Shown here: positions 1-13,400 of the stretch, in pieces
Layout: each line of letters begins with the position of its first letter
Position numbering within the stretch: position 1 is the stretch's first letter
Source: Enoplolaimus lenunculus
Taxonomy: Eukaryota; Nematoda; Enoplea; Enoplida; Thoracostomopsidae
DNA length: 64,000 nt
NCBI GenBank assembly: GCA_030248215.1
Contig: JASANG010000273.1
Location: 630,001-694,000, forward strand
Direction: 5' to 3'
The notes under the pieces: generated by a model
What the model was told of the DNA's origin: nothing
The model's input: the letters and a program-made list of their open reading frames with translations, nothing else
Databases searched by the model: none
Program-made: the position numbers and the translations under genes

Positions 1-130
1 TAATGTTAACTAATTAGTAATAGCTGCTATATACATTTGAGAATACGGGCTTAGATCTCAATTTGAATAGAACATATTCACGCGAAATTTAGTGGAAAAA
101 GTTTCAACTTTAACCTTTAAGACAACCAAC

Positions 131-1526
131 CTGATATGTCAACCAACCCCAACGACTGTGGCAATGAACCAATGGTAACGTTGTAGACAACTTTCAATTG
201 ATTATCGTTCAAATATAGCTTCTCCAACGACAACAGCGGTTGAAACGCGTTCGATTCAATTTCGGCGATTTGATTATGACCCAAATTTAATATTTCAACA
301 TTTTTCAACCCTTCCAGAGCCAGGGAGTCCAATGTGGCGATGTTGTTATGCGATGCAAATAGTCTTTTTAGGCCTTTGAGCGGGCCGAAAACACGTTCTT
401 CAAGATCGTAAATTTGATTTTGTTGCAAGGAAAGGGTTTCCAGGGAAGAAAGTCCCAGGAAGCTACTTTCAGTCAATGATCGAAGCTGGTTATTGGTTAA
501 GGATAGGATGGTTAAGTTCGCCAGGGCGGCTAAGCTTCCAGAAGGGACCTCTGTAAGCTTATTTTTGTCTAAATGTACCACTCGTAAAGCTGTATGCGGC
601 GACAGCTCAATATCGCCAAAGTCTCGCAACGAATTATTGCTAAGATACAACTTTTGAAGTGAGCGCAACTGGTGTGAGCCTAAAAACGTCGACAAATTGT
701 TATTTGACAAATCTAGGGTGAGCAAACTTGTTGAAACCCCGGCTAGAGTGGCTGGTTCAAAATCTATTAGCGCGTTATTGGCTAGACTTAGCGATTCTAG
801 TCTGCGTAGCCCAGTGAACATTTCAGTCTTGAGAATTTTGAGTTGATTGTAGCTTAAGTCTAGAATTCGAAGCTGGGACAAATCAGCAAACGCGCCCGAG
901 TCAATTGTGGTAATTTTATTTCGTTGCAGAGACAAGTATCGTAACGACGAAAGGTCTTGCAGATCAGCGGCGTATATTCTCGATAATCGATTACCACTGA
1001 GACATAGCCGTTTCAGTTCTCGGAGCCCTTCGAACATTCCGGGGTTAATCCGATCCAGGGCGTTATTTCGTAGTTCTAGCTCAGCTAAACCTTCACCAAG
1101 CCGCTGGAGACAGCCGGGCAAAAACGCTCCTACTTCGCTCGTTTCCATTATTAAGCTTGTAGTGGTAACATTGCGGAAAAAATAGCTCGGGACCAGGGGT
1201 AAGACGTTATCCCATAACCAGAGTTTAGTTAATCGAGTGCCATAAGGAAATGTTTTGATTGCGCGCAAAATTTGAGGCATAGTCCCACGGTTGCAACCGA
1301 CAGTTGGTAATTGGGTGGCAGGAGTGATTAGGCGAGGGTTGTCAGATGCTTTGGGGGCTCCTGGCTGGGGGTCAGGTGGGCTGACGTCTTGAATACATTG
1401 ACAGGGTTTGCCACGAAATTGAGTTTGAAGGGTGGCACAGATATCGGTTGGATTTGACGTGTCGGACGTGAACGATGGTGAGCAAAGGGTAAATGCGATC
1501 AGTAAATGCAGCAGTAATTGCACCAT
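131..1526 (-). CDS. Secreted or cell-surface leucine-rich-repeat protein, 5' exon (partial gene)
   Basis: This exon encodes about 465 residues. The start at 1526 is chosen because it opens with a good signal peptide (MVQLLLHLLIAFTLCS); an in-frame extension upstream to 1664 looks like non-coding sequence. After a Cys-bearing, Pro-rich N-terminal part (about residues 20-80) come roughly 14 typical LRRs of about 24 residues, with the LxxLxLxxNxLxxI pattern seen clearly in segments such as LDLSYNQLKIL and LNLGHNQIAEI. LRRs of this kind make a curved extracellular binding surface. The open frame runs on only to 117. A donor-like CAG/GTTGGT follows the codons for VDIS, which is where LRR proteins normally enter the C-terminal cap (SGNPWxCDC). 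I therefore infer that the exon ends at 131 in phase 1 and that the cap, plus any membrane anchor, lies left of the window. It resembles chondroadherin- or slit-like LRR proteins, but the ligand and orthologue are unknown. Confidence 0.75.
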
Positions 1527-2970
1527 GGTTAAGAGTCTAAAATATAATTTGTAGATAAAATAATGACAAGAAATGTTGTTTTTATCTACTGTAATTAATA
1601 AAACAATTAAATTAATGTTGAAATAAGTTGTGGGAACAGAACGACGCAAATAAATGAACAGCAATGGTTTCCATTTTTAACGCACGGTCAGTAAATTTCC
1701 ACTCGCTCCTTACGTGAATTGTACTAGCTCATGTAGTATTAATTATTATGAGGCAGGGGTCCAAATATCACTGAAGTTTCACTTTGGGCCGAGATTATTA
1801 ATGAAATTCGATTGTTTCTTAATTTCGATCCAGCAATTTTTGAATAGTAGAGGAAATTTTTTTGGCGTACGGAAAACAGGAAAATAAAATGATTCTGAAA
1901 AATCCTAAAAAATATTAATCGCCACTGCAGGGCAAAAAGTTGAAATAATTCATATTTTTACGGTAAAGCCGTATTTTCAAATTTTGTGGGTGAAGTTTAG
2001 GTAAATTTGATGAAAATACCTAATGTTTCGTGCTACTTGACAAATATTTCCGGAAAATTAGTTTAATTGCTTTTTTGATGTCCGACAATTTTAAATTCGT
2101 TAGCGTCTTTAGTTCAACGCTGGGACCATATCGCTGAACTCAAGTTTCAACTTACACTTGAATTCTCCAAATCGTATGACTAGAATTATAAGTAAAACAA
2201 GTACTCCATTGAGAAACGAAACTATAGGTTTGAATAATATTTTCAAAATGTGTTCAACATAACAGACACAAACAGCGCATTATTTCCGATTAACTCACAT
2301 TAGTTTGGTTATATCAGTCGAATTACTTTTTGAGATTATAATGTTAAATTATTCGAATCCAGATTGCCACATGAAAACCGTACATCCAAACACAGATGAT
2401 TTTGAAAACGTCCAAATATGGTTATTTTGGATAAATATAAATAATTGGGCTTTGTCCGCGATAGTATTAGTTAACAATAACAAATGCTTGCGTGTAGTCC
2501 AAATGTGTCGTTAAAACGTTTTTGTTTCATTTTGATTCCCAAAAGTTTAAGCGTCGTTTGTGATCTTTGGCGATTATTTTTAATATGAAATTCGTTGTTA
2601 AGTAACCATTTAGTTCCAAATTCGACCCAGAATTTTAAAAACGAGCACAGACCACACGCTGTGTATTTTGGTGTAAAGTGACACTGGCTAGCACAGAGTT
2701 GAAAGAATTCCGAAATAAAAACGTGCAACTGTATTAACACAACAATGTTAAAGGTAGTTAGTTAGTTTGCTCTGATTTTAATAGCATATAATATTAAAAT
2801 TTTAAATTCTAAAATTGTAAACGACCTAGTTTTTATTGCAACAACATTTAATTTAAATACCGTTAATGACATAGCTACTCTCTAACTAGAGAGTAGCGGT
2901 TTCCGGATTTTTTTATATCGGGACTTTGTTTTAAACTTCGGAAAGTACTCTTGGGACTTGTATGGTTGTT

Positions 2971-3220
2971 CACTGTAAAGTCCAGTGAGTCGACTATAAT
3001 GCAAAATGAGCTGAATCACTCAGTCCGAGTTAGGGCTATCAGAACTCACAATTCTGATTTGATTGAACTCATTCTGGATTAATTAATTAACTAGTCACCT
3101 CAACTCACAGAGAAAATCAACTCACAGAGAAAATCAACTCAACGTGAGTTAAAGTTTACTGTTAATGCAGAAATAACTAACTTTCCGCCTGTGTTGATTA
3201 ACTCATTGGAATTTACAGTG
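2971..3220. mobile_element. Short inverted-repeat element (MITE-like), CACTGTAAA ends
   Basis: The left end CACTGTAAAGTCCA and the right end TGGAATTTACAGTG are inverted copies. The body is dominated by inverted GAGTTGA/TCAACTC motifs, so the whole 250 bp can fold back. TTGTT stands on both sides and could be a 5-bp target duplication. There is no coding capacity. A related 5' end is present at 53904-54010. Confidence 0.6.
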
Positions 3221-3257
3221 TTGTTTTAAGTATATTAACCAAAATTTACGTTGTGTT

Positions 3258-3680
3258 TGAAGCTTGACCTGATGGTCAATGCTTCCCACTTTAGAGTGCG
3301 CTGTCGCGTATAACATAGAAAATATTTATGCAGGAAAGAGTTCCGCTTGGTATAACCGAGAACTAGAATCAAGTGAATAGATTTTTAAGTGTTTCTGATT
3401 AGAATAATTATTAGTTATTAGAAAGTTTAAGGGGATTGCTGGAACAATATTGAATCGTTCATTAATCCTTTTGGCTTTCATAAAAGTATGAAGCTTGAGC
3501 TGATGGTCAATTCTTCCCACTTTAGAGTGCGCTGTCGCGTATAACATAGAAAATATTCATGCACGAAAGAGTTCAGCTTAGATTTTTAAGTGTTTGTGAT
3601 TAGAATAATTGTTATTAAAATGTTTAAGGGGATTACTGGAACAATATTGAATCGTACATAATGTTTTTGGCTTTCATAAC
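3258..3680. repeat. Segmental tandem duplication, two copies of about 190-230 bp
   Basis: Copy 1 begins near 3258 and copy 2 near 3488. Both run from a GAAGCTTGA block through TTCCCACTTTAGAGTGCGCT to TTTTTGGCTTTCATA-like ends. Copy 2 lacks a segment of about 36 bp that copy 1 has after the AGAGTTC block. The copies are otherwise about 90% alike, so the duplication is fairly recent. No gene is evident in either. Confidence 0.8.
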
Positions 3681-4166
3681 TACTTCCCTTATTTTTGTCC
3701 ACGAGTTTGCTTTGCTAAACCTTTAATTTAAGCGAATGTTTTCAAATTCAGTGTATTCAAAAAACAAAATTTTGATTATTGAAATTTTACTTACCAATTG
3801 ATGTAAAACATGCGCTCATCGCAGCATGAATATTTGTAAAATTTCACAAAAACTAGGACAACTACGTATTTAAACTACGTACTCGCTGGTCGATAGTGAA
3901 ATTGAAAAATTAAGTATGTCATACGTCTATGGAAAAGTATACAAGTTTAAACGTTAAATTGATTTTCAGACTCAACAATTTTGTGTCAAAAACAATCTAA
4001 ATATTGCTCATGTTCAGTGTCTCCGTTCACGGTCGCCTAGTAAAAACTGCGGCATACTATGGGAACACGAATACGGGGTGTGTAATAAGAGTGGACTCCA
4101 ATTTGAGTCCATATATCGCTAGCAGTCTGTATTGATTCCGTTAGTAGATAAAGCCCATAAGCCGTA

Positions 4167-4387
4167 GGCCCGTATTTTCAAATTTGTGTAGCGTCTATCA
4201 CCAGTTGATGATAGGTCTTGCACCATTCGAACCAGCGCATGTTGAGGTTCGAAATTCATCAAATTTTTCGCATTTGATTTGTCCTACATCTGTACAAATT
4301 TTTAGATCCGCAATTGCAGAGGTTCGTCAGTTTGAAAACCTATTGCTAAGTAGTAATAGATGCTATTCGCATTTGAGAATACGAGCC
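4167..4387. mobile_element. MITE with GGCCCGTATTYTCAAAT inverted ends (Harbinger-like)
   Basis: The left end GGCCCGTATTTTCAAAT is matched in inverse by the right end ATTTGAGAATACGAGCC. Both arms continue with a related AGCATCTATYA block, so the inverted repeats are about 40 bp long. Ends of this type are known from PIF/Harbinger MITEs of animals. The target duplication is unclear, so the superfamily is an inference. Related ends or halves are seen at about 20-57, 7882-7980, 16830-16875, 34105-34140 and 51190-51275. Confidence 0.55.
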
Positions 4388-4599
4388 TTAATTTTAGAGC
4401 CCATAAAAGAGACTAAAACAAAAAAACAGCCTTGACTGGGTAAATATGTAACAGACACTCAGGCAACACGTATAAAATTTGCCTAATTCAGAGAAAACAT
4501 TGACGGACAACGCAATCACCAAATGGTTCAGAGCAAGTCAGTTCTGCCCTATACGAATAATTTACAAAAGAAGGGTGTTCGATTCAACAAACATGTGGC

Positions 4600-4699
4600 G
4601 AATTAAAAATAAATAACTCAGTCCGTAACCGAATGACAGGGGCCTCTCTGGAATCGCAAACTAAATATCAGTCCCCTTCTGATTCGGGTTACTACAGTA
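4600..4699 (-). mobile_element. Solo end of the CTGTAGTGACCCGAAT element family
   Basis: Read on the minus strand from 4699, this is about 100 bp of the same end found at 9945 and 14831: CTGTAGTRACCCGAAT, then GGGGACTGATATTTA, then CATTCGGTTACGGACT and a TTATTTATTTTTAA tail. Only one end is present, so this copy is truncated. Confidence 0.6.
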
Positions 4700-4777
4700 T
4701 GTATAACAAACTATGCGAACACTTAACGCGTTCCAAATTATTTTAACATAACATCATATAAATCCGTAAATGAGTTC

Positions 4778-4947
4778 GGCCAATGTTACTTTAAGAGCGT
4801 AACAGTAGATTAAGCGTATACCTTAAGCCTACGACTAAGCGTTACAAAAATGTGTTCCTAAGCCTAAGCAAAAATATTATTAGAATCTAAACCTATTCTT
4901 TTATAGACCCACCAGAAACCTGGACGCCCCTTAAAGTAACATGGGCC
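4778..4947. mobile_element. MITE with GGCCCATGTTACTTTAAG inverted ends
   Basis: The left end GGCCAATGTTACTTTAAGAG and the right end CTTAAAGTAACATGGGCC are inverted copies over about 20 bp. The interior (170 bp in all) is rich in CTTAGG/CCTAAG. Partial copies lie near 25277, 53577 and 53773, and interiors of the same type near 28640 and 61250. Confidence 0.6.
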
Positions 4948-5704
4948 ATGAGTTCTATGACACACACGTTATGTCTACGTCAGAATTTTACTAATCCAGA
5001 TAGTTATTATTTTGAGTATGCAATATTTTTAGTAACGCACCTTGTCACTTTTAAAATTTAAAATTTATATTTGAACGAATACAGCTTTTCATGATATCTT
5101 CGGGTTCCTTGTCGATGCGACCTCTACACAACTGTTGCCTAAAAGATCTTGAATTATTTTTTATCCCCAGGTAAAAAAACTCAAAATACGTACGACCTAT
5201 CTATACCATTAAACGATTTGTCAAAGCAAAATATATTTCAAACACTTCAATAAAATAGTAAAAATAGCTTTTTGATTCAAATTTTAAAAATAACAAGTCT
5301 CTCTCACGTTTCTCTCATTCTTTCTCGAAGTTTCATTGCTTTTATAGAGCGGCGTTTGCATACGGACCCAATATTTTGCTACTGCAGTCTAAAGTGTTGA
5401 AATTGCACTTTGCAATCTGTCTGCAAATTTGTATGAATAACATTTTACACGAAGGTCAAACATGTGAACGCAGTAGTATAGTATAGTATTTTGAAAAATA
5501 ATTTAAAAGAATCTATCAGTGAATTTTGAAGGTAGGTGTCTCAAACGGGCTTGATGCTACGCCGTCCACCAATATAGCCAAAGCCACAGCTAAAGGTGCC
5601 ATCTAATGCGATCCGACAAGGAAACCACTTGTTGCGATAATTGTATGTAAGTGCAAATATTGTCACGTGCATTCCTATTTGCCTTAGTACGACATTTATT
5701 GTAA

Positions 5705-5780
5705 ATAACCACGTGGTGTAATACTTATGCGTGGCTGGACCGCAAGAACTTTGAGGTTCAATTCTCGGCGTGGTTCTAAA
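5705..5780 (+). repeat. Decayed tRNA-like SINE head
   Basis: It contains ACGTGGTGTAATA (A-box-like) followed by TTTGAGGTTCAATTCTCGG (B-box-like) and CGTGGTTCT, in the same order and spacing as the tRNA-like loci at 54875 and 55650. The D-arm region is damaged and no cloverleaf can be drawn. Confidence 0.45.
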
Positions 5781-7157
5781 ACTGTTGGCAAAACTTCTGA
5801 GATGGATTGTCTCTGCCGACGCGATCCACGTAGTTCTTATATATATTTAGAACGATATCTTCAATACGATCACGCACTAAATAAGAAAACACAAATTTAA
5901 AGCCGTGATTGCGGAGATATACGCTCGCGCTCTACGTATAATTTCGCTTACAATTGGCAAATTGCTCATAGTTTGCTCTGTGTGAGAACGGCTTACAAAC
6001 AATTATTCAATTTTTCCTAAAGTTTATTTGCATATATACAAAATACGAAATGTAACAATACATAGCATTGAAAATATCGACTAGATTTTAACGCATCTGA
6101 ATATATGTTTTGAGGTCAAATTTCATACTGCTATGAAAACAGTATCTAGGTCACTCAAGCTTAATAGAAATTTACAAACAATGAAATAAAGTTGGATTCT
6201 CAAAAATTTTGCAGTCAAAATTAAATTTCTAAAATTAGTTTTTACGGCTTGCTAGAGCTAACAGTGAACTAAAAAAATAGCGAAGTTTAGATGTTATACT
6301 TGAAACTAAAGAAGTGAGCTGGGGTTGGTGTTTAAATAATACCATTTGCGCAAACAACATTCAGGACGGTCTAAAACCTAAGCCTAGTCCTATTGCATAA
6401 AGTTTTGGTCTAGGCCTAAAATGAGTCAAAGCCGAACTCAAAGCCGATGCTTAACGATAACTCTATATAAGTCTAAGTAAGCTTAGTCAATTGAGGTTCC
6501 ACGGACAACTTGTCTGTTAAGTAACAGCGGTCGCGATTGAAACAAAATCATGGCCAAGTCCATGATTTCAAGTCTGGAAGTGTTAAATTTTCAAGCTATT
6601 CTACAATCTTCAAATCAACATAAAAGTCATGAAAGTGAAGTTCAGAAGACAAAATGTACAATATAATAGAAAAATCCGAAATTTTGCAAATATATTTATA
6701 TATGCATATACAAATGTGCCCAATTTCTATTCGGAAATCAATTTTGAAATGCTTTTAATCCAGCCATTACAGAGCGTTTTCTCTAATAGTTCTAAAATAT
6801 AAGAGATCTAACGATTTAGAACTAAAAACAAACAATTCTCAAACAAATATAACAATTATTGAATTGAGTTTGAGAGACACAATAAAATGTTTTTTTAAAA
6901 CTTCAACAAAATCAACGGGTCTGACGGTCGTCATTGCCTGATAAAAGTGAGTTCTAAGTATTTTTATACGTCAAAGCCTAAAAATTCAGACAATGAATAG
7001 ATTATTTAAAAATATCTTAAACGATCAGATTTATTGCGCAGAAACTTTGTGTTAAAGAATTCAAATATGGAAACACTGATCAACCGGTCGAGGTCCATGT
7101 TTAATTGCAGCTGCCTGCCCACTGGGAGAGAAAGTGTCTAGTGGACTTAATTTTTGG

Positions 7158-7265
7158 TACGTTTAGGCTTATGGGTTAGGCTTATATTTTATGTATAGGT
7201 TTTTAAGGCTTAGGTTTTGGTTTACACTTTGGTTTTGGCTTGCATTTAGGCTTAGGTTTTAGTAA
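7158..7265. repeat. Degenerate TTAGGC-rich tract
   Basis: Irregular repeats of TTTAGGCTTA, GGTTAGGCTTA and CTTAGGTTTTGG. Similar tracts of one to three TTAGGC units occur at many places in the window (about 6370, 8470, 18125, 25350, 28650). Here they appear to be the inside of an old element. Confidence 0.5.
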
Positions 7266-8970
7266 TCAGGACCCTATTAGTTAATATGGGTCAATGTATT
7301 GTGCGCTAGTGTCTCAGATAAGCTCAGCATAAGAATAGCGAGATTGCTACGTTTTTGTTTAGGCAGATAATAGTTGGTTAATTCAAACGAAACGAACAGG
7401 ATCAACTGCAAATCTGAAATATTGCAAAGTGGTGAGGTTAATAACAAAAAAATGTGCTAAGTTTCGAAGCCCATTGTTCAATTGTTTGAACATTTGCGTC
7501 AACTAGAATTTAACTGGTGATACGTGCTACTCGCTTCTTAGAATACTGGCTAAGGACAACCAAAAATATATTAAACTTAGAACGGGGGGTTGCCGGATCC
7601 ATGATCTTTAATGGTTGGGGATAATGCTTTAACATGGGCTTGAAAATTTTACAAGTTTTAAAGCGTTTTTGCAATTTCGATATGGTACGCGTTAATATAT
7701 ATTGCACCAAACGTGCAAAGTTTATGAATTAGCCCGATCCCTCCTGGATCCGAGAGACTGCAAAGACGTTACCTATTCGGCGAAAACTAAAATCATAAGG
7801 GTGGTCACGTACTAAAAAGAGTTTATCTGTTTGCGTTTGAATTATAGTCAAATAATTGTTTTAGTGGTAATTCTAAGTTAAACAGGGCCCATATTCTCAC
7901 ATTATACATATGCGTATAACAATCTTCAATAGTTAGCGATAGATTTTCAAACTGACGAACTTCTGCACATGGATTTATGTGTGAACCTCAGATCAAATAC
8001 CTCAATCTAAACCTACATATCAATTAAAATTTTGAATATACACATTTATTAGGAACTGGGTTGGAACCGACACGGTTTTTACGACTGCGGCTGGTCCGGG
8101 ATCGGCCTGCATGGGCTCAGACCTGTAAATTTAATACCGGCTTGGAATAGAAAACAAAACACAAAACAAACTAATAAAGATGATACTAATTTTCGTACGG
8201 AAAACTCCCCTTCGTAGTTTTTATAGATGATAACCCACGTTTCCAAAATCCTTGCAATGCCATAATCGCAGTATCTGTGAAAACTGAAAATTGATAGGAA
8301 CTAAGGTTCAAAAATACGTATCCCACTTTTAACACAATTTCAAGCCAACGAGCCATTTCATCGGTTGATCAAACAGAAGAAGGTTACACGCTATAGATCA
8401 TGCATTGGCCAAAGCGTTCAGCGATGCAAAACGACTGATAGAGCTTTTATTGCTTTGTTACCAAATTTACGCTTAGGTTTGGGATAATGACAATGGTAGG
8501 CTACGTCTAAGCATGAGCATAAGCATTAAGTCTATCAAATCTATGCCTAAGCTCTAATCTTAAATGTATGGGAAGACAACAACAGCAAAGGCGAAAAAAT
8601 AATATTGCTCATGTAGCGGCACAATACAGTTTACGCGCCTGAAATTGATAATGCGCATAGCAAAATTTATTTACGGCATAATGTATGTTCAACACAAGGA
8701 AATACATTTATGTATAAGTGTATATATATATACATATATCATATTATACTTCTGCAATATATTTAATATTTTAAAACCTTTTAAAATTGTCTAAAAATAC
8801 AAATATTGAACGGTTAAAATATATTTTAAATACAGTCAACGAATACGGCCTATACAGTATGAGTGCGGTGAATAGTAGTGGGATGGTAGAACAAGACAAC
8901 GGGAATGAAGCGAGTAAAAAGCGTTTCCCAAGGACAAATCACAGTTTATATCCCAGTATCGCAGCCTGCA

Positions 8971-9020
8971 TTCGTTGTTGTTGCTGTTGCTGTCGTCGTC
9001 GTTGTTGTTGTTGTTGTTAT
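8971..9020. repeat. Trinucleotide microsatellite (GTT/GTC/GCT)
   Basis: About 50 bp of imperfect GTT units with GTC and GCT variants. It opens overlapping frames (poly-Cys, poly-Val) that are by-products of the repeat. Confidence 0.85.
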
Positions 9021-9944
9021 TCGTATTTACACTTCAACTGCAATTTTTTACATATACGTAAATATTGTTAGTTGCGCGAGTGAATACAATATGAGGAGCG
9101 CATACTAGAGGGATACATCGATCGTATAATATATGGACAGAAAAAAATGCAATTTTATAGCCTTTAGTAGAAATTTACTGGAGCTAATAGATCAAAACTA
9201 CGTCTTGGACGATGAGTTGGTTCACAAACACCTTGTTCTATTAAAGTGTATACCCAACCGAAATAAAATGTGAGCCACGTCTCTTGTGCTTAGTTTAGTG
9301 AGACAACAGATTGCGTACGTACACAACTGTAACAAAACGAGCAATAATTTTGTTATATTTTCGTTAAAATTTAACGTTTTTTGTTTACTCTCTGTTTATT
9401 CGAATTTTCGCGACTTGAAAATTTAAATTTATTGACCCCTGTTGAAAGTTTTGGACAGGGACTGAATCTTTATGAACAGGGGCTGAATCTAATGTAGCTT
9501 TTGCGTTGTATATCTCAGCTATGCGCTTATTTTATTATCTTGTTCTAAAATTATATTTTCAAATTTAAGCATTGCGTAGATATTAAACGCAAAACGTTTT
9601 TGAATCCGTGATATATCCGCGACGGTATTCTACAACTAGTGGCAGTTCCTGAATTTCCCCGTAGAGGATTCTATTTGCGTTTTAAAATTTTACAGATTTC
9701 AAACAGGCTCGTAACCAGCGCACCTCGCAAGGAGGGGGGCTAAAAATTTTGAGGAACGACATACAAGGGTTTTCGTTGACTACAAGACACGTTAAAAATT
9801 TAAAAAATTCTTGTGAGGCCAAAATTTTCCACGGAAACTGAGCTTCCCCTGGCCCTTTTCAAAGCGTATGTGACAAATATTTAGACATTTTAACATTCGC
9901 CAACTGCGCCCAAAAAGCAAACTTCAGCTTGAACCCGTGTTGTG

Positions 9945-10438
9945 CTGTAATGACCCGAATAACAAGGGGCTGATATTTATTTGGCCTAGCCAAAGGGTAC
10001 CCCCTGGTATTTGGTTCCGGACTGTTATTTATTTTTAACCCGCCCTCTGCCGCCTTTTGTTAGTTGGACCTAACATCCATGAATTAAACGTTTATTTGCC
10101 TTGTGTCAATAGCTTGAGCGGTAATACAAGGTTAAACTTAAGAATGTTCTTTCAAAACTTAAGTACGCTTTAAAGTTTTGAAATCAACTGTATTTGGTGC
10201 TGGAGTCATTTATGCACTACAGTTAGGAATAATTGATATTTATGGACTCTAATTAGGGTTTAAGGACTCTATCCACTTACGGACTCTTATTAGGAATACG
10301 AACTCTTATTAATTGGAACTCAAAATGGGAACCCCCCTCTTATTACCCCCTCTTGTTCAGGTCACTATAGTAACAGTGGGAACCGTCTCGAGAGTCCAAA
10401 TAAATATCAGTCCTCCACTTTTATTCGGATCACTACAG
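9945..10438. mobile_element. Non-autonomous element with long inverted ends (CTGTARTGACCCGAAT)
   Basis: The left end CTGTAATGACCCGAATAA and the right end TTATTCGGATCACTACAG are inverted copies, continuing for about 70-80 bp through a shared GACTGATATTTATTTGG block. A second, internal copy of the right end lies near 10350-10376, so this copy is compound. The interior has no open frame of note. TA follows the right end, but the left flank is TG. Confidence 0.65.
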
Positions 10439-13400
10439 TATCAAACACATTGTGATCTTGATAAACGATGTGCATACAGCAGCTAGGCTTAGGAATATGC
10501 TTATACTACTGTTACACCCTGTTCTATACATTGGTCTTTATTTTTATAGCTAAACGTAGGATAATAAAACCATTAGGTATATAATACTTTAACTAATGCT
10601 CAGATTCACTTAAACACATAAACATAACTCAGTGTTGCACAAAAAATTCCACAGGCATAAATCTGTTAATATTAAAATTTGTCTTCTTTAACCAGAAAAA
10701 CAATTTGGTTCAAAAGTGACACGCACCGAAAGTCTTGCACCGCAGTCGATCAAAAAACGTTCTGCCCAAACAATCTTCTCCCATAAAGTCACAATGATTT
10801 CTACAATATACGACGTACATATATGTTGTGATTAATAAATAAATACTTTTTACCGAAGAAATTTATTCAGTAAAAGTTTTTAATTTAAAATTTTTTTTGT
10901 GAAAATTTCAAATATTAACCAATATATTGTTGGTATCGATCAGATGTCGTGAAATTGATTTTTGACAGCGTTTTTTACTCCGGTAGAAACAATCCCATCT
11001 TAAAATGGTACAGCGAACAGATCCACGATCAATGATAATTCACTAAAAGTATAGATAGTATATTTCACAAATTAAGCAACAAGTTTGCAGCCCAGGGGGG
11101 TGTAGTCAACGTTAAATTATAAAGAGGGTACCCTGGTCAGCGTTGGAAAAATACGGTATGTACCAGAGGGCAAACCGGGACAAAAACCTGGGGGGAACAC
11201 GAGAGAAACCAAGATAATCAATAAAAATGAAGTGGAAGTGTTCAATTTTAATAATTTGCGTTCTTGTGTTGCGAAAATTTGGTTTTAAAATCTCTTGAAA
11301 TATCAGTAATGCATAGCGCAACCATTAGGCTTCGAAATTTAATGTCATTTCTAAAAACAGTGCATGTACCTGATGTACGGGATAAATAAGTTTCAACTGT
11401 AACATATAGCTTTATTATTATTATACACATCCGAGCTACGATCTGGACATCCAGCCAAAAGAGTAGATCCTGGTAGCTTGACCAGGGAAACTTGAACTCC
11501 ATCTACCTGGCCCATTAGCTTAGCCAGCATTTTTGAAAGAAGAAAGCTTACCTTTTATATATATAAATTTCGAAGTGGTTGCTTATGATGCAATCAGAAA
11601 TCGTGTCTATATTCCCGTAAACAAAATTCCTAAAGGGAATGGTTGGACCCTTGAACCCAACGATTACGCCTTTGACCTGACCACGTCAAAATTCTAAATA
11701 TTTTCATTGGATATGTATATTAAACTCCCATAAATCACCTGTAGGTAGTATGTGATTAAGTTCTTGGTTCTGAGTTTGTCAACAGTCCTTCCTTATCGGA
11801 TGGAAGTGGAAAGCGACCGCCCACCACTGGCATCACCTCTGAACCTGTGTCCAAGTCCCACGGAGTACAGAGTAAAACATCATTATCATATAAAAGTTGG
11901 TTATTAAATATTGTGATTAGCTGCCTTTTATTTCTACCAAACAAATTTGATAGGTTACTATTACCATTCAGCAATATGTGGCTTGGAAAAACGGGCCAAA
12001 ATTCTTTATAAAAAAAGTGACGTCATGATCGAAATTTAAATCAGAGATCATCAGGTACTGCTACGGTATACCATGACCATTCCACCCCGTTCGTTTCACG
12101 TTTTTTATTAGAGTATCGCTTATCGTATAAATATTACGGCGCGACTTGCAGAATTTGTACAATAGTATTAATGTATTTAACATAATTATAAATTGTAGTA
12201 TCTAATTTGTTTACAAGAAATAAAGAGCTTAGCGATATGTAATAGTGAAAAAGTTCACCAGCGAAACAAGCGAGAAGCCAAGCACAATTTTAGTACTCAA
12301 ATCTTAATATGAAATTTAAGTTCTGATTTGTGCTAGGAAAGTCCATGGCCTTGTCGGTTTCGTTCGTATAACAGCTCAATGTGTATGAAATAACGTGTGG
12401 TTGTTTCACAAGCCTTAACAAAAGATTATTTTTAGTGTACTAAATGTAGGCAAAATGTCGCGTGACACGGTAGTGGTTTTAGCATATATAAACCTCTTAT
12501 AAAACTATAAACAAGATTTACTGTAAATAAATCGTTGCAATTTCGTACACTAAATTTTTTGTGTTTTGTCGCAAAAGAAACAAAGAAATATATACGTAAA
12601 ATATAGATATACTCTCCTCGTGCCAGCTACCGATAACGCTGAATATCTCGAGTCCTATCTTTCTATTATAGTGAAAATATCTGTGTAAAATGTTAAAAAA
12701 ACTAAAAATATAAAAAATAAGTAAATAATATAGATTTAGTTAGAAAATAAATACATTTACAGAAAAACGTCTACAAGACAATAAAGTCAGAGCCGCAACT
12801 ATGAGGAGGGGGCAGGAGGGTGCTGTGTGCTGCCGTTCGCCACGGACATCTTTGGTCTCACTTACGTTAAAATTTTATCCACCGCATTAATGTAATTGTG
12901 TATTAGTAAAATTTTTTCTTGCATCTGTAATTAATGTGTTTGCGTCTTTTGCTAATGATTCTTGGATTGCGGGGCTGCGCCAATCAGAGACTTGTGTTGA
13001 ACTCCAAAAAGTTTACTTAACGTTTTAGAGTCATAGACACGACATTAATAACAACTGTTTCAAAAATCACGCTAAATCGTTTTGCACTGTTGAAGGGTGG
13101 TAGCCGAGAGGATCGGGCAGACCATGAACCGCTTCGACCCAGCCAAAATAATTGTATCCTTTAACTTAGATGCTTATTCACTGAGGGTGAGATTTTGCAA
13201 CTGTTCTAAGCATAACATTGTCCTTGCTTAATGAAAGCCACTGAGCAGATCAGCGCCGTACCCAACGCGGGCACAAGGCTTTAAAACTTTGAACCTACTC
13301 TAGGTTTAAGTTAGAAATGTTTGAGCTATTGCCTAAGCCTAAGACTACGACGTTAAATACGTTGAGAGAAACAAAAAAATCGTAAACTAACAAAAACTTC

